Made by a program: the position numbers and the translations under genes. A DNA stretch of 64,000 bases from a bacterium (GTDB taxonomy: Bacteria; Desulfobacterota; Desulfocorpusculales; Desulfocorpusculum), in NCBI GenBank assembly GCA_037481695.1, contig JBBFLE010000005.1:186001-250000 (forward strand), written 5' to 3'. This document shows, piece after piece, positions 1 to 8,101 of the stretch (the first letter of the stretch is position 1; each line of letters starts with the position of its first letter). A model generated the notes under the pieces. That model made no database searches, was not told the DNA's origin, and saw only the letters and a list, made by a program, of their open reading frames with translations.

Positions 1-67
1 ATGAGTTGGGCGTCACATGTTCTTTTGTGATGCCGGGAAGGGGGGAAATCCTGTGGGTGCTTCAAAG

Positions 68-97
68 TTGACAGAGTCCCCCTTTACATGGTATCCA
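68..97 (+). promoter_or_regulatory. candidate sigma70-type promoter of the transglycosylase gene
   Basis: A perfect TTGACA lies at 68-73, followed after 18 bases by TATCCA (92-97), which matches the -10 consensus only at its first three bases. It sits 40 bases before the ATG at 138. The -35 is convincing and the -10 is weak, so this is tentative. The first 137 bases hold no gene that I can support. Confidence 0.3.
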
Positions 98-137
98 GAA
101 GACTCACCCTTTCCGGGCCTTAGACCTGGATATAAAC

Positions 138-1655
138 ATGATGGAGAGGATAGGACCAAGACTCAGGCCACGGGCACTGTTGAAGCTGGTTTGTTTATGG
201 CTGGTTGCCTGTGCCTGGACCGGATGCGCGGCCAAAGGCGGTGCCAAGCCGTGGGAGGGGATTTTTTCATCCAGAGCTCTGAAGGGACATGATGCCGGGG
301 GCCAAGGCGCTTCAGAGGAAACAACCCAACAAACTGAAGGACCTTGGGAGACCGACAGCCAGTGGGATGCGCTCCAGCAAGAGTTGTGGCAGGAGGAGCC
401 CCTGGAAGGTTCATGGCCTGAGGCGGAGCTGGACCAGCCCTGGCGCAGAGCTCTCAGGAAAAGGCAAATACTGGAACTGGAGGGCCTGTATCATCCCTTG
501 GTCCAGAGCATGGCCCGAGACTACAGGTTCACTGGTGGTTCCTCAGGCAGGCGACCCATAAGTCAATCCAGCCAATACATTCCCCGCATGAAGGAGATCT
601 TCAGGGAAGAGGGGCTTCCAGAGGAACTTGTTTATCTGGCTTTCGTGGAAAGCGGCTTCAATCCATGGGCTTCTTCCTCGGGCAGATGTGTGGGCATGTG
701 GCAGTTCACGGAAGCCACGGGCCGCAGATACGGACTTCGCATAGATAACTGGGTGGATGAGCGAAGGGACCCTGAAAAATCCACCAGGGCAGCAGCCAGA
801 CACCTCAGGGATCTTTATCAGACCTTCCGTTCCTGGGACCTGGCCATCGCGGCTTACAACGCAGGGGAAAAGGCCATTCTGGACTCCCTGGCCAAGAAGG
901 AGGAGGCCAGCAGTTTCTGGGACCTCTATCCATCAGGCAGGCTCAGTAAGGCAACCAGAGAGTTCGTGCCCAAGGTCATGGCAGCCATCCTGGTGGCAAA
1001 CGAGGAGCAGGCCAGTTCCCAGCAACCTGATCAGGAGGATCAGCTTTGGCGCTTCGACAAGTTGAGGATCCAGGAGCACCTGGATCTCTCAACAGTTGCC
1101 AGGCTGGCCGGTTGCAGCGAAAAGGAACTGAGGGCACTCAATCCTCAGCTCAAGGGTTCTGTGTTGCATCCCGGAGCATCTGGTTTGGACATCAGGGTAC
1201 CGGAAGGAAAAGGTGAGGAACTAAGCAGCCTTCTATCAGAAAGAGGCCGCATGGTCAGAGCTCCCAAGGCTGATCAGGGAGACCCCACTGGGTTTCGGAC
1301 TCATAAGGTTAGGCCCGGAGACACCCTCGGGCTGATTGCAAGACAGTATGGGACCTCGGAAGAGGAACTGAGAAGCTGGAACAGACTGAGATCAGGCAGC
1401 ATGCTGAGGCCAGGAATAGATTTACTCGTGCCAGAAGGCAAATCCAATTCTGTCTCATGGAAAAGCACTCACAAAGGAGCAGTCCCAGGCAAATCAGCAG
1501 AGTCCGACTCCGTCCAGTACCATCAGGTCAGAAAAGGGGAAACCCTTTGGAGCATTGCACGCCATTACGGGGTCTCGGTGGAAGCCCTCATGAGATGGAA
1601 TGATCTCAGTGGCCCCCTGCTGAAGCCCGGCATTACACTTCGCTTGAATCCGTAA
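138..1655 (+). CDS. mltD: membrane-bound lytic murein transglycosylase with LysM repeats (MltD-like)
   Basis: Probable lipoprotein that cleaves peptidoglycan glycan strands to 1,6-anhydro products in the periplasm. Of its 505 residues, the first 30 form a basic N-terminus, a hydrophobic stretch and a lipobox-like AWTGC ending at Cys30. The SLT domain spans about 145-260, with the catalytic Glu171 in the motif VESGFNP, followed by GMWQFTEATG and the AAYNAGE motif, all typical of family 1 transglycosylases. Two clear LysM modules (starting near HKVRPGDTL and HQVRKGETL) and one weaker LysM-like module before them form the C-terminal half and should bind glycan. Length and layout match MltD. It is a single gene, 159 bases before moeA. 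The lipobox has Trp at -3, which is atypical, so lipidation is likely but not certain. Confidence 0.88.
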   Translation: MMERIGPRLRPRALLKLVCLWLVACAWTGCAAKGGAKPWEGIFSSRALKGHDAGGQGASEETTQQTEGPWETDSQWDALQQELWQEEPLEGSWPEAELDQPWRRALRKRQILELEGLYHPLVQSMARDYRFTGGSSGRRPISQSSQYIPRMKEIFREEGLPEELVYLAFVESGFNPWASSSGRCVGMWQFTEATGRRYGLRIDNWVDERRDPEKSTRAAARHLRDLYQTFRSWDLAIAAYNAGEKAILDSLAKKEEASSFWDLYPSGRLSKATREFVPKVMAAILVANEEQASSQQPDQEDQLWRFDKLRIQEHLDLSTVARLAGCSEKELRALNPQLKGSVLHPGASGLDIRVPEGKGEELSSLLSERGRMVRAPKADQGDPTGFRTHKVRPGDTLGLIARQYGTSEEELRSWNRLRSGSMLRPGIDLLVPEGKSNSVSWKSTHKGAVPGKSAESDSVQYHQVRKGETLWSIARHYGVSVEALMRWNDLSGPLLKPGITLRLNP

Positions 1656-1814
1656 GGCACCCTTACCAAAACTCCAGGAGTCTCTCCAGAGCTTTGCCCG
1701 CGATCCAGCTTCTGGTATTATCTCTAGTGGTATGCTAGTGGAAGGAGCTCTTTTGTCTTGCATCTTGAAAGTAGGCAAAGGAACCTTGCTCCAAGGCCCT
1801 GAGAGGCCCTGATC

Positions 1815-3074
1815 ATGGATCTGGTGGATCCTCTGAAGGCCTGGGAGAAACTGGGCCAATTCATTCATCCCCTGGGAAGCCATAGGGTTTCTTCGGACAA
1901 GGCCCTCGGCAGGGTCCTGGCAGAAGAGATAGTTTGCCCTGGGGAGATTCCAGCCGAAGACCGTGCCCTCAGAGACGGATATGCCATTGCCACTCCTGGA
2001 GACAAAGAGCTGCTCTTCCAGGTCCTGGGAGAGAGTGCAGCAGGCCTGCCCTGGAACCGGGAGTTGACCCAAGGCGGGGCCGTAAGGATAAGGACAGGAG
2101 CCGTGGTGCCGAAGGGGACCTTCGGGATAGTTCCCATGGAGGAGGTGCAGGAGTCCTCGGACAAATCTTGGATAAGGCTAAAGAAGGGGCTGCCTGCCAA
2201 GGGCTCTCACATACTGCCTCAAGGACATCTTTTTCGGGCGGGCTCAAGGCTCCTGCGGCCTGGGCAAAGACTTGGCCCTGGAGAGCTATCTCTTCTGGCA
2301 TCAGTGGGAGTGGAGAAAGTACGCGTCAAGAGAAGGCCCAGGGTGGTGATTCTTCCCACTGGAAGTGAACTTGAAGTCCCAGGGGCAGGTCTTGGATCTG
2401 GAAAATCATTTGTGTCCCATGGGCGCTATCTGGCCTGGAGAACAGCAGAAGAGGGGGGGCTGGGCAAGGTCTGGACTCCCATTGCGGATCTTGAAGAAGA
2501 GATATGGATGGCCATTGACAAGGTCCTGGGAAGGGCTCATCTGATTGTCACCACGGGTGGGACTGGTCCTTCGGACCGGGACCTGGTCTGCCGTTCACTT
2601 CTTTCCAATGGAGCTCAGGTAATATTCAGGCATCTTCCCGTCAGACCCGGAGGCACCATCTCGGCCTTTTTGGTGCGATCCACCCCGGTCCTGGCTCTAC
2701 CAGGAGGTGCGGGTGGGGTAGGGCTTGGCTGTGAGCTACTGCTAATTCCTGCTATACGAGCCATGCAGGGAGAAGATGAACCAGGACCAAGATGGGTAAA
2801 GTGCAGACCAGCCGTGGAAATACAGAAGGATCCCCTCTGCCACAGATTCGTGGAAGCCAGGCTCCATGTGCAGGAGGGGCTGCTCATTGCTGAGCCGATT
2901 CCCAGAAATCTTCAAGGCGGCGGGCTCATACCTTTGCGGGGAGATGGATGGATCCACGTGCCGCCGGGTGAAGGCATTGTACCAAAAGGAGCGTTGGCCT
3001 TCATGCTCCTTGGCAAATGCTTAAGAAGGGCGCGGCATGGATCCGGGGAATCCCTGGAGTCTTTGGAGAGCTGA
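1815..3074 (+). CDS. moeA: MoeA-family molybdopterin molybdenumtransferase
   Basis: A 419-residue protein with the MoeA layout. It inserts molybdate (or tungstate) into adenylated molybdopterin in the cytosol, giving active cofactor for formate dehydrogenases and related enzymes. Visible MoeA features are the N-terminal segment with DGYAIA, the GAVVPKG and VPMEEV segments of the linker domain, the LLRPGQRLGPGELSLLASVG stretch, and the MPT-binding loop VTTGGTGPSDRD. Two loops differ from the usual form: the stretch before DGYA reads AEDRALR rather than the common FDNSAM, and the TGG loop continues TGPSDRD, more like MogA/MoaB, where MoeA usually has TGGVSVGDxD. It is followed within about 25 bases by hypA, so molybdopterin and NiFe-hydrogenase maturation appear co-transcribed. 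A specialised paralogue is possible. Confidence 0.85.
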   Translation: MDLVDPLKAWEKLGQFIHPLGSHRVSSDKALGRVLAEEIVCPGEIPAEDRALRDGYAIATPGDKELLFQVLGESAAGLPWNRELTQGGAVRIRTGAVVPKGTFGIVPMEEVQESSDKSWIRLKKGLPAKGSHILPQGHLFRAGSRLLRPGQRLGPGELSLLASVGVEKVRVKRRPRVVILPTGSELEVPGAGLGSGKSFVSHGRYLAWRTAEEGGLGKVWTPIADLEEEIWMAIDKVLGRAHLIVTTGGTGPSDRDLVCRSLLSNGAQVIFRHLPVRPGGTISAFLVRSTPVLALPGGAGGVGLGCELLLIPAIRAMQGEDEPGPRWVKCRPAVEIQKDPLCHRFVEARLHVQEGLLIAEPIPRNLQGGGLIPLRGDGWIHVPPGEGIVPKGALAFMLLGKCLRRARHGSGESLESLES

Positions 3075-3099
3075 CTGGAAAAGCAGGAAGGGGGGACTC

Positions 3100-3510
3100 T
3101 TGCACGAGTTTAGCCTGGCCCAATCCGTGGTTGAGACGGTTCTGGAGGTCGCCAGACAGCATGGGGCCTCGGCAGTGGAGGAAATGAATTTGGAGGTGGG
3201 AGAGGTGGCCCTGGTCAACATGGAACAGCTGGAGTGGCACATCCGGATGCTGACCCAGTCTACTGTGGCCGAAGGGGTCCGCCTGAGGTGGAGGACTGTA
3301 CCGGCCACCATCTTGTGCCTGGGATGCGGGTACCAAGGCTTGGTGGGTCACAAGGAACTGGATCCTCAGTCCCACCTGGAGATCCCTGTTTTTCAATGCC
3401 CGGCATGTGACAGTCCCAATACCAGGATTCTATCAGGCAGGGAACTGAGGGTGGTGGACATTCATGCCAGGTTTCAGGAGCAGACTCCCGGGGAGGTGGA
3501 TCATGCATGA
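3100..3510 (+). CDS. hypA: hydrogenase nickel-insertion protein HypA
   Basis: HypA delivers Ni to the large subunit of NiFe hydrogenases together with HypB. The conserved N-terminus (M)HEFSLAQ begins at a TTG at 3100, preceded by the strong ribosome site AGGAAGGGGG. Upstream ATG codons in the frame would add an unrelated 21-residue extension, so TTG is preferred. The protein has 136 residues. The essential His2, followed by Glu, sits at the start, and the zinc site is made by CLGCG and CPACD in the C-terminal half. The end overlaps the hypB start by 8 bases, consistent with translational coupling. No hydrogenase structural gene is in the window. Confidence 0.92.
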   Translation: MHEFSLAQSVVETVLEVARQHGASAVEEMNLEVGEVALVNMEQLEWHIRMLTQSTVAEGVRLRWRTVPATILCLGCGYQGLVGHKELDPQSHLEIPVFQCPACDSPNTRILSGRELRVVDIHARFQEQTPGEVDHA

Positions 3511-4159
3511 TGTATCCAAGATTTACCTGGGCCACGATGTAATAGAAGCCAACAAGGCCCTTGGAAAACAGAACCGCATCTGGTTGGAAAAAAGAGGAGT
3601 CAAAGCCATAAACGTCATGGGGGCCATAGGCTCAGGCAAGACCTCCTTGATCGAGGTTGCCATTGAAAGGCTCAAGAAGGAGTTGGGAATGGCCGTCATG
3701 GCAGGGGACGTGATAGCCGAGTTTGACTCAGAGAGATTTCGCAAGCACGGGGTCAAGGTGGTTCCCCTCAATACTGGAAAGGAGTGCCATTTGGATGCCC
3801 ATCTGGTGCAGCATGGGCTTGAACAACTGGACTTGGATGGGGTTCAGCTTCTTTTCATCGAGAACGTGGGCAATCTCATATGCCCCAGCGACTTTTACCT
3901 GGGAGAACATTGCAGGGTGATAGTGGTGAGTGTGACCGAAGGCGATGACATAGTGGCTAAGCATCCGGTCATCTTCAGAGACGCTGACGCGGCCATCGTG
4001 AACAAGGTTGATTTGGCCGAGTTGGTCTCTGCAGATCCTGACAAGATGGTGCAAGATGCGCTGGCTGGATTGGGCCTGGCTTTCAAAACCAGCGTTCGCA
4101 CAGGGGAGGGTATAGAGGAATGGATTCGTCTGGTCAAGAGGGTTGCAACATCGGTTTGA
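3503..4159 (+). CDS. hypB: hydrogenase maturation GTPase HypB
   Basis: SIMIBI-class GTPase that powers nickel transfer into NiFe hydrogenase with HypA. Of 218 residues, the P-loop GAIGSGKTS is at 40-48. The metal-binding Cys-His pair is seen in KECHLDA and the second-site cysteine in ENVGNLICP. A guanine-recognition NKVD is present in IVNKVDLAEL. The histidine-rich N-terminal nickel store and the CxxCGC motif of some HypB proteins are absent, so this is the short form. The start is the ATG at 3503, preceded by GGGGAGGTG. An ATG at 3464 lies inside hypA and lacks the typical N-terminus. The stop lies inside the next gene if that gene starts at 4120. Confidence 0.93.
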   Translation: MHDVSKIYLGHDVIEANKALGKQNRIWLEKRGVKAINVMGAIGSGKTSLIEVAIERLKKELGMAVMAGDVIAEFDSERFRKHGVKVVPLNTGKECHLDAHLVQHGLEQLDLDGVQLLFIENVGNLICPSDFYLGEHCRVIVVSVTEGDDIVAKHPVIFRDADAAIVNKVDLAELVSADPDKMVQDALAGLGLAFKTSVRTGEGIEEWIRLVKRVATSV

Positions 4160-5037
4160 GCAAGACTGTGGCGGCCGGGAAAAAAGTTTCAGGGGGCAAA
4201 GAATCGGTACAGGAACTGCTTGGGATCCTCGTGAGAATCCAGGAGCTGGGCTTTGCCCTGATGGAGCACGATGCGGCCGAAGCCCAAAAGGGAAAAGAGG
4301 AGATCCAAAAGGCAAGGGAAGATCTGGCAGCCGGAGTTCCTCCGGAATGGCTCAGGGTGGTGGAGAGGCTGCAAAATACCGGCCAACCTGCATTGGTGCC
4401 TGCTACAGAAGGGTTTTGTTCCTATTGCCGAATACAGCTTCCCACCAGGATGTTCCAGGAGGTCATGGGCAACGCCCGCATCCATCAATGCCCTTGTTGC
4501 GCCAGAATCCTTTACGCCCCTGAGGGGGGCGGGCTTCATCTGAAGGAATCCACCCCACGAATGGGCGGTGGGGGCCTGGCCCGTTTCTCCAATCCCCAGC
4601 TGGTGATGCCAAATCTTTCGGGCCGCAACATGCCTGAGGTGCTTGAGGAGATGGTGGGAAGGCTCTCATCTTTGGGCTGGATCGCAGAGCCTCAGGAGGT
4701 ACTCAGGGCCGCAATTCAGAGAGAAGAACTGGTCAGCACTGCCCTGGGGCATGGATTGGCCTTCCCCCATGTGCGTGGGGTTGAGGGAGGGGGGCTGGTG
4801 GTGGCCGTGGGCCTGAGCCGAAGGGGTGTGCGCTTTTGCCCGGATGAGCGCAGATTCACTCGGATCTTCTTCTTTTCGGTGATTCCGCAGGCTGCCAGCA
4901 GCTTGTATTTGAGAATAGTCGGTGGGATCGTAAAAGCCCTGCGCACGGTTGAGGCTCGGAAAAGACTTCTTTCATGTAATGACTCCAAGACGGCCTGGGA
5001 AGTTCTCATACAGCTGATCGACCCCACCCTGCCTTGA
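4120..5037 (+). CDS. zinc-ribbon / PTS EIIA domain fusion protein
   Basis: 305 residues with two parts. Residues about 25-135 form a helical, probably coiled-coil segment followed by a four-cysteine ribbon (C100, C103, C124, C127), resembling the C4 zinc-ribbon (CdsZ / zf-RING_7) architecture. Residues about 160-300 match the fructose/nitrogen-type EIIA (PtsN) fold, with the phosphorylatable histidine His217 in the motif LAFPHVR. The EIIA part should accept phosphate from HPr or PtsP-type proteins and act as a regulator rather than a sugar transporter, since no permease is nearby. The ATG at 4120 has a good ribosome site (GGGGAGGG, 9 bases upstream) and overlaps hypB by 40 bases. A TTG at 4156 is an alternative start. 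Its place at the end of a moeA-hypAB operon is unusual. The role is unknown. Confidence 0.8.
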   Translation: MDSSGQEGCNIGLSKTVAAGKKVSGGKESVQELLGILVRIQELGFALMEHDAAEAQKGKEEIQKAREDLAAGVPPEWLRVVERLQNTGQPALVPATEGFCSYCRIQLPTRMFQEVMGNARIHQCPCCARILYAPEGGGLHLKESTPRMGGGGLARFSNPQLVMPNLSGRNMPEVLEEMVGRLSSLGWIAEPQEVLRAAIQREELVSTALGHGLAFPHVRGVEGGGLVVAVGLSRRGVRFCPDERRFTRIFFFSVIPQAASSLYLRIVGGIVKALRTVEARKRLLSCNDSKTAWEVLIQLIDPTLP

Positions 5038-5065
5038 CAGGAAGGGATTTCTTTTCCAAAGGGCA

Positions 5066-5101
5066 TCCCTGGCGGTCTTGCCCTTGAGCAGGGATTTTTT
5101 T
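5066..5101 (+). terminator. probable intrinsic terminator after the hyp operon
   Basis: TCCCTG (5066-5071) pairs with CAGGGA (5089-5094), directly followed by seven T residues (5095-5101). The loop is long (17 bases). An overlapping alternative stem AAGGGCA/TGCCCTT (5059-5065 with 5079-5085) is also possible. It lies 28 bases after the stop of the EIIA gene. Confidence 0.5.
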
Positions 5102-5174
5102 GTGTGCTTGGGGTTTGCATCCCCAACATGAGAAAACCAGGTTTCCACTTGTTGTGATAGAGAGGTGAAGGAAT

Positions 5175-6074
5175 TTGAAAGCCAGGGACCTGCTTCTGGT
5201 GGCAATGCAACTTTTGGGCATGGCAGGAGGCGTTGTTTTTCCCCAGTGGGCGATCCATCTGGCCCCCCTGGCCCTTTATTTCATGATGAGCATGCTCCTG
5301 CTTAGCTTTCTGCGTATTGAGCCCAGGCCCTTGGTGCGGATAAGACCCAAGGATCTTGTTGAGGTGGCTATATGGACTTTGGTGAAGCTAGGTTTGATGC
5401 CGCTTCTGCTTTGGGCTGCAGCCAGGTGGAGCCTTCCGTCTTACGCTTTGCCAGTGCTGCTTTTGGGGGGCGTTTCCACAGGAGTGGTGGCACCCTTTCT
5501 AAGCGGTTTACTGGGGGCCAACACCACCAGGGTGCTGCAGGTGGTGGTATTGAGCTCGGTTTTGGTTCCTTTTACCCTACCTGCCTGGGTGAAGCTTCTG
5601 ATGGGAGCAGAGTTTGACATTCCTTTCATGCACATGGTGAGAATGCTGGCTTTGGTGATATTCTTCCCCTTGGGAGCAGCCATGGCTGTTCGCAGATGGA
5701 TGCCCATGCTGGTCCGGGTGCTATCTAGGGCCCAATATCCCATATCGCTTCTTCTGTGCCTGCTCATCAACCTTGGGATCTTTGCGGCTTACGCCCAGTT
5801 CCTTGTCTCCAGGCCATGGGAAGTCCTCTGGGCCCTGGGCGTGGCCTGTATGATGGCCTCTGTTGCGCCCTTCATAGCATGGGTATGTGCCAGGTGGGCT
5901 CCGCACGTGCTGGACAGCCTCACTGGCTCGGTTTGTCTTACCTTCGTAAACAACGTACTCATTGTGGTTTTTTCATTTAGATTCTTTGATCCCGAGGCTC
6001 CCTTGGTGGCTGCCCTTTACATGGTTCCTTTTTTTGGCATGATCATACCCATAAGGAGGCTCCAAGGAAAATAA
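5175..6074 (+). CDS. bile acid:sodium symporter (BASS/SBF) family transporter
   Basis: 299-residue membrane protein with about nine to ten hydrophobic segments. The region LLGGVSTGVVAPFLSGLLGA, followed by a helix containing LSSVLVPFTLP, is characteristic of the SBF fold, where the crossing helices bind sodium. The C-terminal half repeats the pattern around SLTGSVCLTFVNN. Members carry organic anions, sometimes panthothenate-like or keto-acid substrates, with sodium; the substrate cannot be told here. The start is a TTG with a close GAGGTGAAGG ribosome site. The gene stands alone between a terminator and a convergent minus-strand gene. Confidence 0.72.
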   Translation: MKARDLLLVAMQLLGMAGGVVFPQWAIHLAPLALYFMMSMLLLSFLRIEPRPLVRIRPKDLVEVAIWTLVKLGLMPLLLWAAARWSLPSYALPVLLLGGVSTGVVAPFLSGLLGANTTRVLQVVVLSSVLVPFTLPAWVKLLMGAEFDIPFMHMVRMLALVIFFPLGAAMAVRRWMPMLVRVLSRAQYPISLLLCLLINLGIFAAYAQFLVSRPWEVLWALGVACMMASVAPFIAWVCARWAPHVLDSLTGSVCLTFVNNVLIVVFSFRFFDPEAPLVAALYMVPFFGMIIPIRRLQGK

Positions 6075-6199
6075 GGCCTTTCTCTGTCTTGGATTCTTGC
6101 CCTGTGAGACTGCCTCTGGGGACGAGCCTCCAAAGCAGAAAGATAAACAGTGTAAAGCCCTCTTAGTTTTTTGTGAGCCATGTGGGCCTAGAGAAACCA

Positions 6200-7117
6200 T
6201 CAGCCCCGTGCATTGGAGGCCACCCAAAGTATCCTTTGCACCATCACATGCACAAGGGCCCAAATCACATCCAAGGGTAGCTGCCTATGGATGGAAGCAT
6301 CGAAGGTGAAGGTGCACCGAGCCGGGAATTCCTCATCCGCTGGCCAAAGATGCACTGCCACAGGAACCCGTGGTAAGGGTGTCAGCTCCACAGAGGCCGG
6401 AGATATGTCGAGGCTCCTTGCCCCGAGAAACTTGGCTGCTTCCACGAATTCCCTGGGGCTGGATCCGAAGCGATCTTCCAAAGCTGTGCTTGGAAGGCTG
6501 TGGAGGTGCCTGAAAAAGAGCTCTCCTCCCGGGATCTCCTTTTCGTTAACCATTTGGTTTGCCAGAGGAATATCTGAAGCCTTCAGGAGAAACACCACCA
6601 GCACCAAAGCAAGATAAGGCTCAAAGGGCGCTTGCTCTCTATGAGGGGTCACTGTTCGGCAACGAGGATCCACCCAATAGCCTTCTCCCAGGAACTCCAC
6701 ACCGAAGCCCATCTGAGGATCCCACTGGCAGCGACATCTGGCAGCGACCTCCTCGGGTGGGAGTTGGGCCAATCTCTTCCAGTGGAGCTCGTCCACTACC
6801 ACGGGTTTGTCAAGTTTTTCTCTTGGGGGCATGGGAGCCTCCCTTCTTCTTTCCTGCATTAGAAGAAAAGCCGAGCTGAAAGGATATGGTCCACTTTGAA
6901 AAACATGGCAAGGGAATTCTCCACAGTCTCTCAAGCAGTGCTCCAGACCCCTTTTTCTGGCGCACTCCAGAATAGGGCATGGCGCTCCCAAAAGCCTCAC
7001 CTGAGCCCCGAATTTCCGGCTGGCCTCCTGGCTTGTGGCAGGTCCACAGGTGGAGCATTTCCCATCCAAGCGAAGCCTGCAAACCCCACAGTCTATTCCG
7101 CAGGCACCTGTGGCCAT
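6200..7117 (-). CDS. DUF3795/DUF3786 cysteine-rich protein
   Basis: 305 residues, recognised by domain pattern only. The N-terminal 80 residues are cysteine-rich (CGIDCGVCRL, then CSTCGP, CPILECARKRG, CLRDCGEFPC), as in DUF3795 proteins, and may bind a metal or an Fe-S cluster. The following 220 residues match DUF3786, a domain common in anaerobes with corrinoid or Fe-S metabolism and with no settled function. The two domains are fused here. It is the last gene of a minus-strand group after rarA and the TPR protein, 48 bases from the latter. Confidence 0.65.
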   Translation of the reverse strand: MATGACGIDCGVCRLRLDGKCSTCGPATSQEASRKFGAQVRLLGAPCPILECARKRGLEHCLRDCGEFPCHVFQSGPYPFSSAFLLMQERRREAPMPPREKLDKPVVVDELHWKRLAQLPPEEVAARCRCQWDPQMGFGVEFLGEGYWVDPRCRTVTPHREQAPFEPYLALVLVVFLLKASDIPLANQMVNEKEIPGGELFFRHLHSLPSTALEDRFGSSPREFVEAAKFLGARSLDISPASVELTPLPRVPVAVHLWPADEEFPARCTFTFDASIHRQLPLDVIWALVHVMVQRILWVASNARG

Positions 7118-7165
7118 TTTCCATCACCTCTGTGAGCCGAACAGTCTTTAAAAGAAAACTTTCCC

Positions 7166-8101
7166 TCAAAAACGCCATTGCAGACCCGGGACTCTGAAGC
7201 TGACTCCGTTGTGGGATGGGGAATCTGCTCCAGGCATGGGAACCTGCCCAACTTCCCTGATCCAGCGTTTTTCCTGCTCTTTGTTGTATGTTCTTGCAGC
7301 CTCGGCTGCGCTTTGGATCCCTCCCAGATACCAGCCCAGCTCCAAGAAAGAAAAGATCCCGGAGCTAATCAGACATCCCTCCTTCACACTCCACACAGAA
7401 CCTGCCAGAAAGGCAAGGTTGAGAAGAAAGGAGGTAAGCGCATCCCAAGGCTTCCCAACATAAAGATGGCCTGCTCCCGGAACGAGTGCCGAAAGCCCCC
7501 CTGCCACCCATTCATTTCGCCTGGGAAGCCAAGGTGCCTCGGTCTCCAGGCGTACCAAAAGCTCACTGGCCTCTTGGGCCTCGGGCTGCTCTGGAGAAAT
7601 CTCACGGAGAAACTCCTTGGCCTTTTCCCACTCCCTGGCAACCAGCAAAGCCTTGGCAGATGACACAAGAGCCTTTGATCTGAGGTTTCCCACGTAAGGA
7701 TCCTTGGCCAATTCATGGAAAATCTGGGCAGCCTCAAGAGGCTTTCCCGAGGCCAGCAGAGTATCTGCAGCTGCCCATCTGGGTTCAATAGCCCCGTGGG
7801 GATCTGCTTTGCTCATTGCACTGAAAAAGGCCTCCAATGCACCATCCCAGTCCTGCATGCTCTGGCGGGTTCTGCCCAGGCAAAGCCAGGCCTCTGGGGC
7901 CCTGGAGTGATGAGGGAAAAGGCTCAGAAAGGCCATGTATTCACCTTCTGCCCGGTACAAGTCTCCCCTTTCCCTGAGGTGGTGGGCAAAGCACAGCAAT
8001 CTGTCTGGATCGCCGCGCATGGGTGCCTGGGCTTGAAGCTGTCTTTGGGGAAACAGGCAAAAGGCAGCCAAAAATAGGGCAAGGATTGCCAGGCATCTCA
8101 T
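7166..8101 (-). CDS. exported TPR-repeat protein with C-terminal membrane segments
   Basis: 311 residues starting at the ATG that overlaps the rarA stop (ATGA). A longer reading frame upstream lies inside rarA and is not favoured. The N-terminus ([17 protein letters not shown]) is a signal peptide or anchor. Residues about 30-185 carry tetratricopeptide-like helical repeats (for example GEYMAFLSLFPHHSRAPEAW), as in tol-pal system YbgF-like or outer-membrane assembly proteins. After about residue 200 come two hydrophobic segments with GAGHLYVGKPWDA, a pattern seen in small TM2/P5-like membrane proteins. The specific function is unknown; it is probably an envelope scaffold. Confidence 0.6.
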   Translation of the reverse strand: MRCLAILALFLAAFCLFPQRQLQAQAPMRGDPDRLLCFAHHLRERGDLYRAEGEYMAFLSLFPHHSRAPEAWLCLGRTRQSMQDWDGALEAFFSAMSKADPHGAIEPRWAAADTLLASGKPLEAAQIFHELAKDPYVGNLRSKALVSSAKALLVAREWEKAKEFLREISPEQPEAQEASELLVRLETEAPWLPRRNEWVAGGLSALVPGAGHLYVGKPWDALTSFLLNLAFLAGSVWSVKEGCLISSGIFSFLELGWYLGGIQSAAEAARTYNKEQEKRWIREVGQVPMPGADSPSHNGVSFRVPGLQWRF

